Shown: positions 42,156 to 52,518, numbered from the stretch's first letter. The stretch: 64,000 bases of DNA from Hymenobacter arizonensis (GCF_900115775.1 NZ_FOXS01000002.1:310001-374000), one strand, 5' to 3'. Numbers and translations: made by a program. The notes: generated by a model not told the origin, from the letters alone.

Positions 42156-43166
42156 TCACACCCGGAGCTGGTTATAATCGCCGAGGCTCAGGTCGTCGGG
42201 CGTACCGGTCACGGTAGCGAAGTTGCCAATCATGGAATTGGTGATGACGGCGTTGAGCACCGAAGCCGACTGCTGCACGATGGAATTCGACAGGCGCGAG
42301 TCGCGCACGTTGGCGTTCTCGCCCAGCGACACGTGCGGTCCCACTACCGAATCGGTGATGATGGCGTTTTCGCCGATATACACCGGGTCGATAATGACCG
42401 AGTTAGTGATTTTGGCCGATTCCGCTACCAGCGACTCGCCGCGCTCCTTCAGGTACTCCAGGTAGCGCTGGTTGGTAAACACGGTGGCGTCTTTGTTGCC
42501 GCAGTCCAGCCACTCGGTTACGCGGCCGGGCACGAACACCGTGCCTTTGTTCTTCATGTTTTCCAAGGCGTTGGTGAGTTGGTACTCGCCTTTGTCCTTG
42601 ATGTCGTTGTCGAGCAGGTACTGCAGCTCATCGCGCAGGTACTCGCCATCCTGGAAATAATAGATGCCGATGATGGCTAGGTCCGAAACGAAATCCTGGG
42701 GTTTCTCCACAAACTCCGTAATCTGGCCCTGTTCGTTCAGCTTTACTACGCCAAACGGACGGGGGTCTTCCACCTGCTGCACCCAGATGGTGCCGGGCAC
42801 CGAGGAATCCAGCGTAAAGTCAGCCTTAAATAGCGTATCGGCGAAAGCCACCACCAGGGGGCCAGTCAACGACTCTTTGGCACACAAAATGGCGTGGGCC
42901 GTACCCAAGGGCTCATCCTGGTACACAATGGTACCCTTAGCGCCCACCGATTCGGCAATTTTCACCAGGCTTTTCTCCACGGCATCGCCAAAGCGGCCAA
43001 TGATGAAGGCCACTTCGTCCACGGGCTCGCCGCACACTTTGGCAATGTCTTCCACGAGGCGCTGCACGATGGGTTTGCCCGCAATCGGAATCAGAGGCTT
43101 GGGAACAGTGAGGGTGTGGGGGCGCATGCGCTTGCCCATGCCGGCCATCGGTACGATGATTTTCAT
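42156..43166 (-). CDS. Sugar phosphate nucleotidyltransferase
   Basis: 336 residues. The nucleotide-binding signature is at the N-terminus (MAGMGKRMRPHTLTVPKPLIPIAGKP), with DEPLGTAHAIL, VAFADTLF and VTEWLDCGNKDAT further on. The C-terminal part (about 240-320) reads like a left-handed beta-helix of hexapeptides (ITNSVIIDPVYIGENAIITDSV). It should make an NDP-sugar from a sugar-1-phosphate; the sugar is not evident. Its place beside a flippase, dut and envelope proteins suggests a role in surface-glycan precursor supply. Confidence 0.92.
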   Translation of the reverse strand: MKIIVPMAGMGKRMRPHTLTVPKPLIPIAGKPIVQRLVEDIAKVCGEPVDEVAFIIGRFGDAVEKSLVKIAESVGAKGTIVYQDEPLGTAHAILCAKESLTGPLVVAFADTLFKADFTLDSSVPGTIWVQQVEDPRPFGVVKLNEQGQITEFVEKPQDFVSDLAIIGIYYFQDGEYLRDELQYLLDNDIKDKGEYQLTNALENMKNKGTVFVPGRVTEWLDCGNKDATVFTNQRYLEYLKERGESLVAESAKITNSVIIDPVYIGENAIITDSVVGPHVSLGENANVRDSRLSNSIVQQSASVLNAVITNSMIGNFATVTGTPDDLSLGDYNQLRV

Positions 43167-43183
43167 TCGGTGTTGGTGGTTAG

Positions 43184-43326
43184 TTGTCAGTTACTTATTG
43201 TCAGTTGTCAGAACTCTGACGGGCTTTTGCTATGGCGGCGGGGCAGCCGCGCGCAACTGTTGTCAGTCCGCTTCGATGCCGGCAAGATAGAACAAGCCGA
43301 CAACCGACAGTGAAGAACCGACAACT
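43184..43326. repeat. Short direct and inverted repeats in the dut-nucleotidyltransferase gap
   Basis: TTGTCAGTT occurs at 43184-43192 and again within 43198-43212 in overlapping form. The complementary GACAACCGACAG (43299-43310) and CCGACAACT (43318-43326) sit at the other end of the gap. The gap can fold back as an imperfect hairpin. No gene is present in it. Confidence 0.5.
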
Positions 43327-43335
43327 TTCGGAAAG

Positions 43336-43770
43336 CTACGCTTTCCCTGTGCTTCCATACCCGCCCGCGCCTCGTTGGGTTTCGCTTAGCGTCTCAGTGG
43401 GCTGCCAGGCAATGGTCTCGTGCTTCGCAACTATCAGCTGGGCAATGCGTTCGCCGTCGTTCACCACGAACGGTTCGTTGGATAAATTCACCAGCAGCAC
43501 CTTTATTTCGCCGCGGTAGTCGGCATCAATCGTTCCAGGACTGTTCACCAGCCCGATGCCATGCTTGTAGGCCAAGCCACTGCGTGGGCGGATTTGCGCT
43601 TCATAGCCCACGGGAATTTCCAGGCTCAACCCCGTCGGAATCAGGGCTCGCTCCAGTGGCCCCAGCGTGACGGGGGCTTCCAGGCTAGCCCGCAAATCGA
43701 GGCCAGCCGCGTGCGGTGTCTGGTACTCCGGCAGCGGGTGGTGCGAACGGTTGATTACAGGAATGTGCAT
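43336..43770 (-). CDS. dut: dUTP diphosphatase
   Basis: 144 residues from the ATG at 43770 (MHIPVINRS); the 13 codons upstream overlap its promoter. All five trimeric dUTPase motifs are present in order: [34 protein letters not shown] and [11 protein letters not shown]. It hydrolyses dUTP to dUMP, keeping uracil out of DNA. It lies between a flippase and a nucleotidyltransferase, an order also found in other Bacteroidota, and has its own promoter (43798-43828). Confidence 0.96.
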   Translation of the reverse strand: MHIPVINRSHHPLPEYQTPHAAGLDLRASLEAPVTLGPLERALIPTGLSLEIPVGYEAQIRPRSGLAYKHGIGLVNSPGTIDADYRGEIKVLLVNLSNEPFVVNDGERIAQLIVAKHETIAWQPTETLSETQRGAGGYGSTGKA

Positions 43771-43797
43771 TGAAAAGAAGGAAGCAGGTCGGGTGGG

Positions 43798-43828
43798 CAA
43801 AGATAGCAACCGTGCTATCCTGTCAAAA
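43798..43828 (-). promoter_or_regulatory. Bacteroidetes-type promoter for dut
   Basis: On the minus strand TTTTG (43828-43824), an 18-base spacer, then TATCTTTG (43805-43798). A start near 43793 gives a leader of about 23 bases. The -33 element lies just past the flippase stop codon. Confidence 0.65.
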
Positions 43829-43832
43829 CCGG

Positions 43833-45341
43833 CTACGCCACCACTGGCTTAGCTGGCTGGGGCCGCTCAATAAAGTAAAGGGCGAGTAGGAAAGCAGCTG
43901 TCAGGCCGGCGTGCCAGGCGCGGCGAACCCACCAATCTTCCGGCTGTATCCACCAGCCCAGCCCCACCACTCCCGCTGCCAGTAGTAGCCACAGCCCCAG
44001 GCGCAAGGCTGGGTACGGCACCGGAAAGTGGCGCTCGCCTAAACGCCAGCAGACTACGGCCATCATAAAGTAGCAAACCAAGGTGGCAATGGCACAGCCC
44101 ATGTAGCCCAGCACGGGTATGAGCAGGAAGTTGAGGGCGATGGTGAGCACGGCACCGCCGGCACCGATGTAGGTGCCGTAATAAGTTTTATCGGTGAGCT
44201 TAAACCACACCGACAAGTTGTAGTAGACGCCCAAAAACAGATTAGCTAGCAGCAGCACCGGCACCACCATCAGACCCTGTAGGTACTCTGACCGCCGCAG
44301 AAACAGCGGCCCAATATCTTCCACGTTCAGGCTGATACCCACAAAAATCACCGCGCAACACAGCGTAAACCATTTCAAAATCATGGCAAACGTGGCGGGC
44401 AAATTCTTCTCGGTGCTTTGGGCAAAAAAGAACGGTTCGGCCGCATAGCGAAACGCCTGAATCACAAGCGACATGAAGATGCTCAGCTTGTAGCAAGCCC
44501 CGTAAATTCCCACCGCGGTGAGACTGCTTTGGCCAGGATAAAAATTATCAGGCAGCCACTTAGGCAGCAGAATCCGGTCCAGGGTTTCGTTTACCATGCC
44601 GGCCAGGCCCATGAGCATAAGCGGGTAAGCATACTTCAGCAAGGGCCGGAGCGGTTCCAAGCTCAGGCGGAAGCGGACGCCGAACAGCTCACGCCACAGC
44701 AGCAGCACCGTGAAGCCGCTGGCTACTAAGTTGGAGAGAAAGACATAGCCCACGCCTATGGTCGGGTCATACACGCGCGCCACCAGCGGCTGCAGACTGG
44801 CTAGGTACTCGCCCTTCATCACATCGGCGCAGAACACAATGAAGAACAGGTTCAGGGCCACATTCAACCCAATATTAGCCAGCTTGATGGTGGCAAATTT
44901 GCGGGCTTTGTTCTCCAATCGCAGGCGCGCAAAGGGAATGGCCGTTATTGCATCCAGGCCCAGAATCAGCGCGACCCACACCGCATACCGCTCGTGGCCC
45001 GACGGAATATCCAGCAATCCCAGCAGCGGTTCGGCCAGCAACACCAGCAAGGCCGTCAGCCCGACGCTGCTCACCAGTAGCAGGCTCATCACCCGGCCAT
45101 ACAGCTCTTCCCGGTCAACGCCCTCTTGGTTGGCGAAACGGAAAAACGTCGTTTCCATTCCGTAGGTGAATAGGACATTCAGAAACGACACATAAGCATA
45201 CAGCGCCGTAACAATGCCGTACTCCGCCGCCGCAAAATAGCCCGTGTACACCGGCACCAGCAAGTAGGTGAGCACGCGGCCCACTATGCTGCTGACGCCG
45301 TACACGGCGGTCTGCGACGCTAATTTTTTAACTACACTCAT
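43833..45341 (-). CDS. Oligosaccharide flippase family protein
   Basis: 502 residues and about 14 membrane segments. It begins [36 protein letters not shown] (read in two halves), the usual N-terminus of polysaccharide exporters of the MOP superfamily. It should flip a lipid-linked sugar or glycan across the inner membrane. Family, length and position ahead of dut and a nucleotidyltransferase match a conserved Bacteroidota order. It is unrelated in detail to the shorter flippase at 4948-6231, so the genome has at least two glycan export routes. Confidence 0.92.
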   Translation of the reverse strand: MSVVKKLASQTAVYGVSSIVGRVLTYLLVPVYTGYFAAAEYGIVTALYAYVSFLNVLFTYGMETTFFRFANQEGVDREELYGRVMSLLLVSSVGLTALLVLLAEPLLGLLDIPSGHERYAVWVALILGLDAITAIPFARLRLENKARKFATIKLANIGLNVALNLFFIVFCADVMKGEYLASLQPLVARVYDPTIGVGYVFLSNLVASGFTVLLLWRELFGVRFRLSLEPLRPLLKYAYPLMLMGLAGMVNETLDRILLPKWLPDNFYPGQSSLTAVGIYGACYKLSIFMSLVIQAFRYAAEPFFFAQSTEKNLPATFAMILKWFTLCCAVIFVGISLNVEDIGPLFLRRSEYLQGLMVVPVLLLANLFLGVYYNLSVWFKLTDKTYYGTYIGAGGAVLTIALNFLLIPVLGYMGCAIATLVCYFMMAVVCWRLGERHFPVPYPALRLGLWLLLAAGVVGLGWWIQPEDWWVRRAWHAGLTAAFLLALYFIERPQPAKPVVA

Positions 45342-45440
45342 TCTCTTCTCTGAAGAAGGAGAACAAAGGATGAGGAATGAAACATCACCAAAACCGGCAA
45401 TGCGTCATTCCTCCATACTTATTCCCTGTTGCTGAAAGGG

Positions 45441-46232
45441 TTATTTCCCCGTGAAAACCGCCGCCCGCTTCTCCACAAACGCTTGGGTGCCCTCCTTGAA
45501 ATCGTGGGTTTCGAAGGCCCGGCCAAAGGCCTTTGCTTCCGCTTCGTAGCCGTCGGCGTCTTTGGCGTAGTGCGCATTCACGCACTCCAGCACCATGCCC
45601 ACGGCTAGGGGCGCCTTGCCCAAAATCTTGCCTAGCAGCTGCTGGCAAAACGAAAGCAGCTCAGCCTGCGGCACCACGTGGTTTACCAAGCCAAGCCGCA
45701 GCGCTTCGTCAGCCTTCAAAAGGTCGGCCGTCAGGAGCAGTTCAATGGCCTTGCCTTTGCCAATGAGTTGCGGCAGGCGTTGCGTGCCGCCGTAGCCTGG
45801 CAACAAGCCCAGATTCACCTCCGGCTGGCCAAAGCGGGCGTTGTCGGAAGCCACGCGCATGTGGCAGGCCATGGCCAGTTCACAGCCGCCGCCCAGCGCG
45901 AAACCGTTCACGGCCGCAATCACGGGCTTGGTGCTTTCCTCAATCCGGCAGAAAGCCTCCTGGCCACGCTCGGATGCTCGGGCTGCCTGGGCGGGCGTAA
46001 GGGCGGCTAGTTCGGCAATGTCGGCCCCGGCCACGAAGGCCTTTTCGCCGCTGCCCGTCACAATTACACCCCGCACCTGGGGCTCGTCCAGCGCCTGCTG
46101 CATGGCGTTGGCAATGTCTTCAATAGTAGCCGCATTCAGTGCATTGAGCTTGCTGGGGCGGTTGACGGTGATGGTGAGGATGCCGCTGGCGGCGTCCAGG
46201 TCGTAAAGCAGATTTTCGTAAGAAGCAGACAT
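45441..46232 (-). CDS. Enoyl-CoA hydratase/isomerase family protein
   Basis: 263 residues from the ATG at 46232 (MSASYENLLYDLD); the open frame upstream overlaps a promoter-like box and has no family character. Crotonase motifs are complete: AFVAGADIAELAAL forms the oxyanion loop, NGFALGGGCELAMACHMR and FGQPEVNLGLLPGYGGTQRLP carry Glu118 and Glu138. Both catalytic glutamates point to hydratase rather than pure isomerase activity, probably in fatty-acid or amino-acid breakdown. It heads the minus-strand series that runs to 37864, but nothing ties it to the envelope genes functionally. Confidence 0.92.
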   Translation of the reverse strand: MSASYENLLYDLDAASGILTITVNRPSKLNALNAATIEDIANAMQQALDEPQVRGVIVTGSGEKAFVAGADIAELAALTPAQAARASERGQEAFCRIEESTKPVIAAVNGFALGGGCELAMACHMRVASDNARFGQPEVNLGLLPGYGGTQRLPQLIGKGKAIELLLTADLLKADEALRLGLVNHVVPQAELLSFCQQLLGKILGKAPLAVGMVLECVNAHYAKDADGYEAEAKAFGRAFETHDFKEGTQAFVEKRAAVFTGK

Positions 46233-46266
46233 GGCGAGAGAAAAGGCCTGAATGAATTGGTCCGAC

Positions 46267-46274
46267 CAAAGATA
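46267..46274 (-). promoter_or_regulatory. Possible -7 box for the enoyl-CoA hydratase gene
   Basis: TATCTTTG on the minus strand (46274-46267) matches TAnnTTTG and lies 35 bases before the ATG. No TTG is found at the right distance upstream. Confidence 0.4.
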
Positions 46275-46467
46275 GCACCCGGGCACGGCGAGGCTGGTCG
46301 CGCCAAATACCTGGCTTGTCATCCCAAGGTTGTGCATGGCCTGAGCTAATGCCATTAGGAAAGACCAACGCCCCAGCTTTGCGTGCCAGCACCACCAAAG
46401 AAATATGAATTTCTTTTCCTAGATTCCGCTCTCTCTTCTTTCAAATCTCCTTTCCTGACTGATTCCC

Positions 46468-46896
46468 ATGGGCTTCGTTTCCGAATTTAAAGAGTTTATT
46501 TCCAAAGGCAACGTCCTTGATTTAGCCATTGGCGTCATCATAGGCGCATCTTTTGGCAAAATCGTCACGTCAATGACCGATGACATTCTCATGCCATTGC
46601 TCAGCGTTTTCACCCGGGGCATCGACTTTAAGAACATGTTCGTCACTCTCGACGGCAAGGCCTACGGCACGCTGGACGACGCAAAAAAAGCCGGCTCGGC
46701 TGCCATTGCCTACGGCAACTTCATCAATGCCGTGATTTACTTCCTCATCATTGCCTTTGTTATTTTCTGGGTGGTAAAACTGGCCAACCGCATGAAGAAA
46801 GCGCCCGTGGAAGTGGTGAGCGTGCCCGCTCCTCCCACCACCGAGCAGCAGCTACTCATGGACATTCGCGATTCGTTACGCGCCAATCGCACCTAA
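46468..46896 (+). CDS. mscL: Large-conductance mechanosensitive channel
   Basis: 142 residues. The N-terminal amphipathic helix and first membrane helix are canonical (GFVSEFKEFISKGNVLDLAIG, GVIIGASFGKIVTSMTDDILMP). The second membrane helix (FINAVIYFLIIAFVIFWVVKL) and the cytoplasmic C-terminal helix (TEQQLLMDIRDSLR) follow. The homopentamer opens under membrane tension and releases solutes during osmotic downshock. The gene is single, with no operon partner. Confidence 0.96.
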   Translation: MGFVSEFKEFISKGNVLDLAIGVIIGASFGKIVTSMTDDILMPLLSVFTRGIDFKNMFVTLDGKAYGTLDDAKKAGSAAIAYGNFINAVIYFLIIAFVIFWVVKLANRMKKAPVEVVSVPAPPTTEQQLLMDIRDSLRANRT

Positions 46897-47132
46897 AAGC
46901 GCCATTTCGTTCGACGTGAAAAAACCACTGTCTATCGAGTTATGGACGGTAGTTACGCCGTTTGAAGCTCAAGTATTGATTTAGCAAGGATAGATAAATT
47001 GCCGAATCAAAATAAGTTGCGACCTTAGAGGCAGGTTAGGCTGGGCTCCATCTTCCGGGTGCTGGCGTTGAACCACCGATTGCCCGCTTTCGTTAGCATG
47101 CCATCTCCTCTTCCTCTCCACTTCCCGCGTAC

Positions 47133-47582
47133 ATGAGAACCCTTTTTGTTGCCTCGCTCCTCTGCGGCTTGGGCCTAATCGCCTCTTCGAGTGCTAGTGC
47201 CCAAACTGGTGGCCCCGCCTTCCCTACTCCCGGCCAAGGCACCAGCGAGGCCGGTGCACGCCGCAACAATGGCAACAACGCCGAAGAGCTAGCCCGCAAC
47301 CAACGCCGGGCAGCCATGACACCCGACCAAATTAAGCAAGACCAACAGCTCGAGCTTCTGCAGGCTCGCACCGGCAACACCAGCTTTGGCCGCAACGGCG
47401 CCCCCGACCGCCACTTCGATACCAACCGCAATGGCGGGGGCTTTATCGTGCGCAAGTACAAAGCCAAAAAAGGCTTTTCGGAACTCAAGCGCGGCATGAG
47501 CCATCCCGTTGGCGGTTCCAACCCCAAAGGCAAGCCCCTAGTGCACAAGAGCAAGATGCGCAAGAAGTTCCTCTTGTTCTAA
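47133..47582 (+). CDS. Small secreted basic protein of unknown function
   Basis: 149 residues. The signal peptide (MRTLFVASLLCGLGLIASSSASAQ) is followed by a Gly/Asn/Arg-rich low-complexity part. The C-terminal half is basic and more ordered (GGGFIVRKYKAKKGFSELKRGM, VHKSKMRKKFLLF). I do not recognise a family. The mature protein is strongly basic, which would suit binding to polyanions such as cell-surface glycans, but this is only inference. A very strong bidirectional terminator separates it from the convergent infB gene. Confidence 0.75.
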   Translation: MRTLFVASLLCGLGLIASSSASAQTGGPAFPTPGQGTSEAGARRNNGNNAEELARNQRRAAMTPDQIKQDQQLELLQARTGNTSFGRNGAPDRHFDTNRNGGGFIVRKYKAKKGFSELKRGMSHPVGGSNPKGKPLVHKSKMRKKFLLF

Positions 47583-47602
47583 GCAAGAGCTTTCCCTGAT
47601 TA

Positions 47603-47655
47603 TTGAACACGAAAAAGCCCCGGCTGCGATGCAGCCGGGGCTTTTTCGTGTTCAA
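47603..47655 (+). terminator. Bidirectional terminator with a perfect 25-bp stem
   Basis: Bases 47603-47627 are the exact reverse complement of 47631-47655, with a 3-base loop. The core is GCCCCGGCTGC / GCAGCCGGGGC, flanked by A5 and T5. It serves both the small secreted protein gene (+) and infB (-), whose stop is 15 bases away. Confidence 0.93.
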
Positions 47656-47669
47656 TGGCAACACTGTTC

Positions 47670-50600
47670 TTACAGCGTGCGCTTGATTTCCTTCTCTTCG
47701 AAGCCCTCAATGTTGTCGCCTTCTTGCAACTCGTTGAAGTTCTTGATGGAAATACCACATTCGTAGCCTTGGCGAACTTCGTTCACGTCGTCCTTGAAGC
47801 GTTTAAGGTCCTGAATCTCGCCGGTGTGCAGCACGATGCCGTTGCGCACCACCCGCACGCGGGTCTTGCGCTGGAACGTGCCTTCCGTCACCATACAGCC
47901 GGCAATCGAGCCGACTTTGGTAATGTTGAACACCATCCGCACTTCGGCGTTGGCGGTCACCACTTCCTGCACCGTGGGGGCCAGCATGCCTTCCATGGCA
48001 TCCTTCACCTCGTTGATGGCGTTGTAAATGATGCTGTAGAGGCGCACGTCAATCTGCTCCTGCTCGGCCAGCTTGCGGGCACTCTGCGAGGGCCGCACCT
48101 GGAAACCGATGATGATGGCGTCGGAGGCCGAAGCCAACAGGACGTCGCTTTCGGAGATGGCGCCCACCCCTTTCGAGAGGATGTTTACCTTCACTTCCGG
48201 CGTCGAAAGCTTCAGCAGGGAGTCGGAGAGTGCTTCTACCGAACCGTCCACGTCGCCTTTCACCAGGATGTTGAGTTCCTTAAACGAACCGATAGCCAGG
48301 CGGCGACCAATTTCGTCGAGCGTGATGTGCTTCTTGGTCCGGATGGTTTGCTCACGGGCCAACTGCAGACGCTGGGTAGCAATCTCGCGGGCTTCGCGCT
48401 CCGTCTCCATCACCTGGAGGCGGTCGCCGGCCTGCGGGGCACCGGTCAGGCCAAGCACCTGCACCGGCGTAGCGGGCGGAGCCGTCTTCATCTTTTTGCC
48501 GCGGTGGTCAGTCATGGCCTTCACGCGACCAAAGTGCGGGCCAGCCAGAATCACGTCACCCACGTTCAGCGTACCGGTTTGCACCAGCACGGTGGTTACG
48601 TAGCCACGGCCTTTGTCCAGCGAGGCTTCGATAACGGTGCCGATGGCGCCGCGGTCGGGGTTGGCTTTCAGGTCAAGCAGTTCGGCTTCGAGCAGTACCT
48701 TTTCGAGCAAGTCTTCAATACCAATGCCCGACTTGGCCGAAACCTCCTGGCTCTGGTACTTGCCACCCCACTCTTCCACCAGAATATTAATCTGGGAAAG
48801 CTCCTCGCGGATTTTCTCGGGGTTGGCAGCAGGCTTGTCAATTTTGTTGAGGGCGATGATAATCGGCACCCCAGCCGCTTGCGCGTGGTTGATGGCCTCC
48901 TTGGTCTGCGGCATCACCGAGTCGTCGGCGGCTACTACAATGATGGCGATGTCCGTCACCTTGGCACCACGGGCACGCATGGCCGTAAAGGCTTCGTGAC
49001 CAGGCGTGTCAAGGAAGGTAATGGGCTGGCCCGATTTGGTCCGTACCTCATAAGCACCAATGTGCTGCGTGATACCGCCGGCCTCGCCCTTGGCCACACT
49101 CGCGTCGCGGATGTAGTCAAGCAACGACGTCTTGCCGTGGTCGACGTGGCCCATGATGGTCACGATGGGAGCCCGGGGCTTCAAATCTTCGTCGGCGTCG
49201 CCGGCGTCGATGCTGATTTCTTCCTCTTCTTTCGACAGGAACTCTACATCGAAGCCGAATTCGTCGGCAATTACCGTAATGGCTTCGGCGTCGAGGCGCT
49301 GGTTGATGGACACGAACATGCCCATGCCCAAGCACACCTTGATTACCTCGTTCACGTTCACGTCCATCAGCGAGGCCAGGTCATGGGCCGAGATGAATTC
49401 GGTGAGCTTGAGGGTTTTGGCGTCGAGCTCATTCTGTGCGCGCAGGGCCTCGCGGTCCTCCGCCAGCATGCTCCGCTTGTCGCGGCGATACTTGGCGCGG
49501 TTGGCTTGGCCGGTGGCTTTGTTACCGCCGAGCTTAGCCAACGTGGCCTTAATCTGCTCCTGAATCTGCTTTTCAGCCTGTTCAGGGGTGAGTGCCGGGG
49601 CATTAGGCTTAGGAGCTGACTGGCCGGGACGCTGACCAGGACCACCGGGGCGTTGACCACCCTGACCACCGCCACCAGCGGGGCGGTTGCCTTGGTAGCC
49701 GCCACCACCTTGGCCGGGAGCACCAGCCGGGCGGTTGCCCTGATAGCCAGGGCTGGGCGGCGACGTGGTGCTGCCGGGAGGGCCAGGCAGGCGCGTGCGC
49801 TTCTTCTGGCCAGGGCCAGCAGGCAAACCACGCTTGCTCACATCCGACGATGCAATAGGACGAGGACCACGGCCGCCCGGACCACGACGGTCGTTATTGA
49901 TGGAAGACAAGTCGATTTTGCCCAGAACCGTGAGGCCCTTCAGCGTGTCCGACTTGGCCACAATGGTGCTAGTGTCTTCGGGGGCAGCACTGCCTTCAAC
50001 GGGAGCCACAGGGGCAGCAGCAGCCGGAGCGGCTGGTGCCAGAGCAGCAGCAGGTGCTGGCGCTGCGGGAGCCTGAGCCACCGGAGCTGGCGCAGCCGGA
50101 GCCGGTGCGGCAACTGGAGGCGCAGGAGCCGCTTCTGTCTTAGCCACGGGCTGCGCTACGGGAGCAGCTGGTGCTGGCGCTGGTGCGGGAGCAGCAGGCG
50201 CCTCTACTCTAGGAGCTGGCGCAACGGGGGCTGGCGCTGGTGCGGCAGCGACGGGTGCTGGAGCAGCAGGAGCTGGGGCGGGCACCGCAGCAGCCGGCGT
50301 TTCCGCTGGCTTGGGCTTGGGGGCCACCACACGACCACGGCTGTCGAGTTCAATTTTTCCCAACACCTTCAGGCCCGGCACGGATGGCGTAGCGGGAGCT
50401 GGTGCAGGGGCCGGCGCCGGTGCTGGTGCTGCCGCCACAGGGGCAGCAGGTGCCACCGGAGTGGGCACGGGAGCTGGAGCAGCCGCTACGGGAGCAGCTG
50501 GCGCAGCCGGCTTAGGTGCGGGAGTAGCAGCCTGCACTGGGCGCGGGGCCGGAGCAGCAGGCTTAGGGGCCGCGTCGAGGTCGCTCTGGCGCTTGTCCTG

Positions 50601-50804
50601 AATGACCTTCTGAGCCTCCTGCCGGTCTTGGGCATAGGCCGCGAATTCCTTCTCAAGCGAGGCCACTTGCTCACCGGTGAGCTTCGTGGTCGGCTTGTTT
50701 TCTACTTGTATACCTTTCTTGGCCAGGGCTTCGACCACCCTGTCCATTCCAATATTCAGGTCTTTGGCCGCCTGTTGTAGCCGTTTCGGGGTTGCTTCCG
50801 CCAT
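47670..50804 (-). CDS. infB: Translation initiation factor IF-2
   Basis: 1044 residues from the ATG at 50804 ([21 protein letters not shown]); the 30 open codons upstream cross a promoter-like box. An IF2 N-terminal helix domain comes first. A very long Pro/Ala-rich linker spans about 90-340 and a Gly/Gln/Arg-rich one about 340-430. The G domain begins near residue 545 ([40 protein letters not shown]). Domains II to IV close the protein. IF-2 brings initiator tRNA to the 30S subunit and promotes subunit joining. It is the last gene of rimP-nusA-infB. Confidence 0.97.
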   Translation of the reverse strand: MAEATPKRLQQAAKDLNIGMDRVVEALAKKGIQVENKPTTKLTGEQVASLEKEFAAYAQDRQEAQKVIQDKRQSDLDAAPKPAAPAPRPVQAATPAPKPAAPAAPVAAAPAPVPTPVAPAAPVAAAPAPAPAPAPAPATPSVPGLKVLGKIELDSRGRVVAPKPKPAETPAAAVPAPAPAAPAPVAAAPAPAPVAPAPRVEAPAAPAPAPAPAAPVAQPVAKTEAAPAPPVAAPAPAAPAPVAQAPAAPAPAAALAPAAPAAAAPVAPVEGSAAPEDTSTIVAKSDTLKGLTVLGKIDLSSINNDRRGPGGRGPRPIASSDVSKRGLPAGPGQKKRTRLPGPPGSTTSPPSPGYQGNRPAGAPGQGGGGYQGNRPAGGGGQGGQRPGGPGQRPGQSAPKPNAPALTPEQAEKQIQEQIKATLAKLGGNKATGQANRAKYRRDKRSMLAEDREALRAQNELDAKTLKLTEFISAHDLASLMDVNVNEVIKVCLGMGMFVSINQRLDAEAITVIADEFGFDVEFLSKEEEEISIDAGDADEDLKPRAPIVTIMGHVDHGKTSLLDYIRDASVAKGEAGGITQHIGAYEVRTKSGQPITFLDTPGHEAFTAMRARGAKVTDIAIIVVAADDSVMPQTKEAINHAQAAGVPIIIALNKIDKPAANPEKIREELSQINILVEEWGGKYQSQEVSAKSGIGIEDLLEKVLLEAELLDLKANPDRGAIGTVIEASLDKGRGYVTTVLVQTGTLNVGDVILAGPHFGRVKAMTDHRGKKMKTAPPATPVQVLGLTGAPQAGDRLQVMETEREAREIATQRLQLAREQTIRTKKHITLDEIGRRLAIGSFKELNILVKGDVDGSVEALSDSLLKLSTPEVKVNILSKGVGAISESDVLLASASDAIIIGFQVRPSQSARKLAEQEQIDVRLYSIIYNAINEVKDAMEGMLAPTVQEVVTANAEVRMVFNITKVGSIAGCMVTEGTFQRKTRVRVVRNGIVLHTGEIQDLKRFKDDVNEVRQGYECGISIKNFNELQEGDNIEGFEEKEIKRTL

Positions 50805-50840
50805 TCTATCTGTTACTCGCGTACGATACGCTTCTAAGTG

Positions 50841-50848
50841 CAAAGGTA
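50841..50848 (-). promoter_or_regulatory. Possible internal -7 box for infB
   Basis: TACCTTTG on the minus strand (50848-50841) fits TAnnTTTG and would give a leader of about 30 bases. The nearest upstream TTTG is about 26 bases away, so the match is incomplete. Confidence 0.35.
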
Positions 50849-50929
50849 TTACATTAAATCTTGCCAGCAGGGCGCAAACCGCGCCAACTGGCACGATTTG
50901 TTACCCTTGCCGTACCGGCCGCGCGGCCG

Positions 50930-52396
50930 TCATTGGGCTGATTCGGCGGGAGAGCTTGCGCCCGCATCCTCAGTAGTCGCTTTGGGTTCTTCGGTCATTT
51001 CGGTCACCAAAGGGGTGTGTTCAGTTGTAATTTCCGATTCAGAAGCATGATTTACAGCCACTTCCTCTTCTTGATTGTCAGCTTTCGCCTCGGGAGCAGC
51101 GTCTACGGGTGCACGCTTTTTAGCGGCATCCAGCGAGTTTTCGTCGAGGTCCTCGTCGTCGGCAAATTCCTGGCGAATAATGCGGTATACATCGTCCACC
51201 ATTTCTTCTTCCAACTCCGTGCGGCGCACAATGTCGTCTTTCTTGACGGCCAATACGGCACGCCCCGTGTCCAAGCCGATTTTTTTCAGCTCGGCCAGTA
51301 CCCAAGGCTCGATTTCGTCCTGGAACTCGTCCAGTGAAATGTCTTCCTCGTAATCGATGGCTTCGCGGAATACGTCGATTTCCATGCCCACCAGCCGGCT
51401 GGCCAACTTGATGTTGGCACCGCCACGGCCAATGGCCAGGCTAACCTGGTCAGGCTTCATGAAAACCGAAACCCGCCCGCTTTCCTGGTTTATTTTCATT
51501 GAACCCACTTTGGCCGGCGATAGTGCCCGGGCAATATAGAGTTCCAGGTTGTCGGTGTAGTTAATGATGTCGATGTTCTCGTTTTCGAGCTCGCGCACCA
51601 CCGGATGAATGCGGCTGCCCTTCATGCCGACGCAAGCGCCCACGGGGTCAATTCGCTCGTCGTAGCTTTCTACAGCTACTTTGGCCCGCTCGCCGGGCTC
51701 GCGCACCACGTTTTTGATAACAATGAGGCCGTCGTAAATCTCGGGCACTTCCAACTCGAACAAACGCTCCAGGAACGCCGGGGCGGCGCGGGAGAGAATG
51801 ATTTTGGGCGTGCCGTTAATTACTTCAACGCGGTGTACTACGGCCCGCACGGTGTCGCCCTTACGGAAACGGTCCTTGGGGATTTGCTCCGCCTTGGGCA
51901 TCACTAGCTCGTTGTCGTCCTTGTCCATGATGAGGGCCTCGCGGCTCCACACCTGGTAGACTTCGCCGGTCACGATTTCACCAACCTGGTCTTTGTATTT
52001 TTGGTAGAGGTTGTCGCGCTCCAGGTCCTTCACGCGCTGAATCAGCGTCTGGCGAGCCATGAGCACGGCGCGACGGCCAAAGTCTTCCAGCTTCACCGCT
52101 TCGGCTACCGATTCGCCAACCTCGAAGTCGGGCTCAATTTTTTGGGCGTCGGCGAGCGGAATTTTATCGTGGTCCCAGATATCTTCGGAGTTGTCGTCCA
52201 CGATTTCGCGGTTGCGCCAAATTTCCAAGTCACCGTTATCAGGATTGATGATAACGTCGAAGTTTTCGTCCTGGTCGTACTTTTTGCGAATCATCGTGCG
52301 GAACACGTCGTCCAGGATGCTCATCATCGTGGGCCGGTCGATGTTCTTGCTCCGGGCAAATTCGCTGAAGGACTCGATTAATTCGTGGCTGTTCAT
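50930..52396 (-). CDS. nusA: Transcription termination/antitermination factor NusA
   Basis: 488 residues from the ATG at 52396 (MNSHELIESFSEFARSKNID); the 10 codons upstream would fall inside a palindromic repeat and lack family character. An N-terminal RNA-polymerase-binding domain (1-130), an S1 domain (about 135-205, GEIVTGEVYQVWSREALI) and two KH domains (VGACVGMKGSRIHPVVREL; VSLAIGRGGANIKLASRL) are in order. The C-terminus is acidic, about 70 residues long and apparently disordered. NusA modulates pausing, termination and antitermination. It lies between rimP and infB. Confidence 0.97.
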   Translation of the reverse strand: MNSHELIESFSEFARSKNIDRPTMMSILDDVFRTMIRKKYDQDENFDVIINPDNGDLEIWRNREIVDDNSEDIWDHDKIPLADAQKIEPDFEVGESVAEAVKLEDFGRRAVLMARQTLIQRVKDLERDNLYQKYKDQVGEIVTGEVYQVWSREALIMDKDDNELVMPKAEQIPKDRFRKGDTVRAVVHRVEVINGTPKIILSRAAPAFLERLFELEVPEIYDGLIVIKNVVREPGERAKVAVESYDERIDPVGACVGMKGSRIHPVVRELENENIDIINYTDNLELYIARALSPAKVGSMKINQESGRVSVFMKPDQVSLAIGRGGANIKLASRLVGMEIDVFREAIDYEEDISLDEFQDEIEPWVLAELKKIGLDTGRAVLAVKKDDIVRRTELEEEMVDDVYRIIRQEFADDEDLDENSLDAAKKRAPVDAAPEAKADNQEEEVAVNHASESEITTEHTPLVTEMTEEPKATTEDAGASSPAESAQ

Positions 52397-52402
52397 GGGG
52401 AC

Positions 52403-52514
52403 TGTCATGCTGAGCTTGCGAAGCATCTTATCACGTTCGCAGTGCTCGGGTAGTAACTAATTCTGAATCTGACGAAAGTAGCCGTGATAAGATGCTTCCT
52501 TCGTCAGCATGACA
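52403..52514. repeat. 112-bp palindromic repeat element between rimP and nusA
   Basis: The outer arms are TGTCATGCTGA (52403-52413) and TCAGCATGACA (52504-52514). The inner arms are GAAGCATCTTATCACG (52420-52435) and CGTGATAAGATGCTTC (52483-52498), both perfect complements. The middle is about 47 bases. The element nearly fills the gap: it ends 6 bases before the nusA ATG and 4 bases after the rimP stop. The arm sequence resembles a repeat family I know to be dispersed in Bacteroidota genomes; a copy-number search is needed to confirm. Confidence 0.85.
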
Positions 52515-52518
52515 AAAG

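Noticed and set aside
49653..50780. 375-codon plus-strand ORF inside infB
   Set aside because: Complement of the Pro/Ala/Gly-rich IF-2 linker; Arg/Ser/Trp/Cys-rich artefact.
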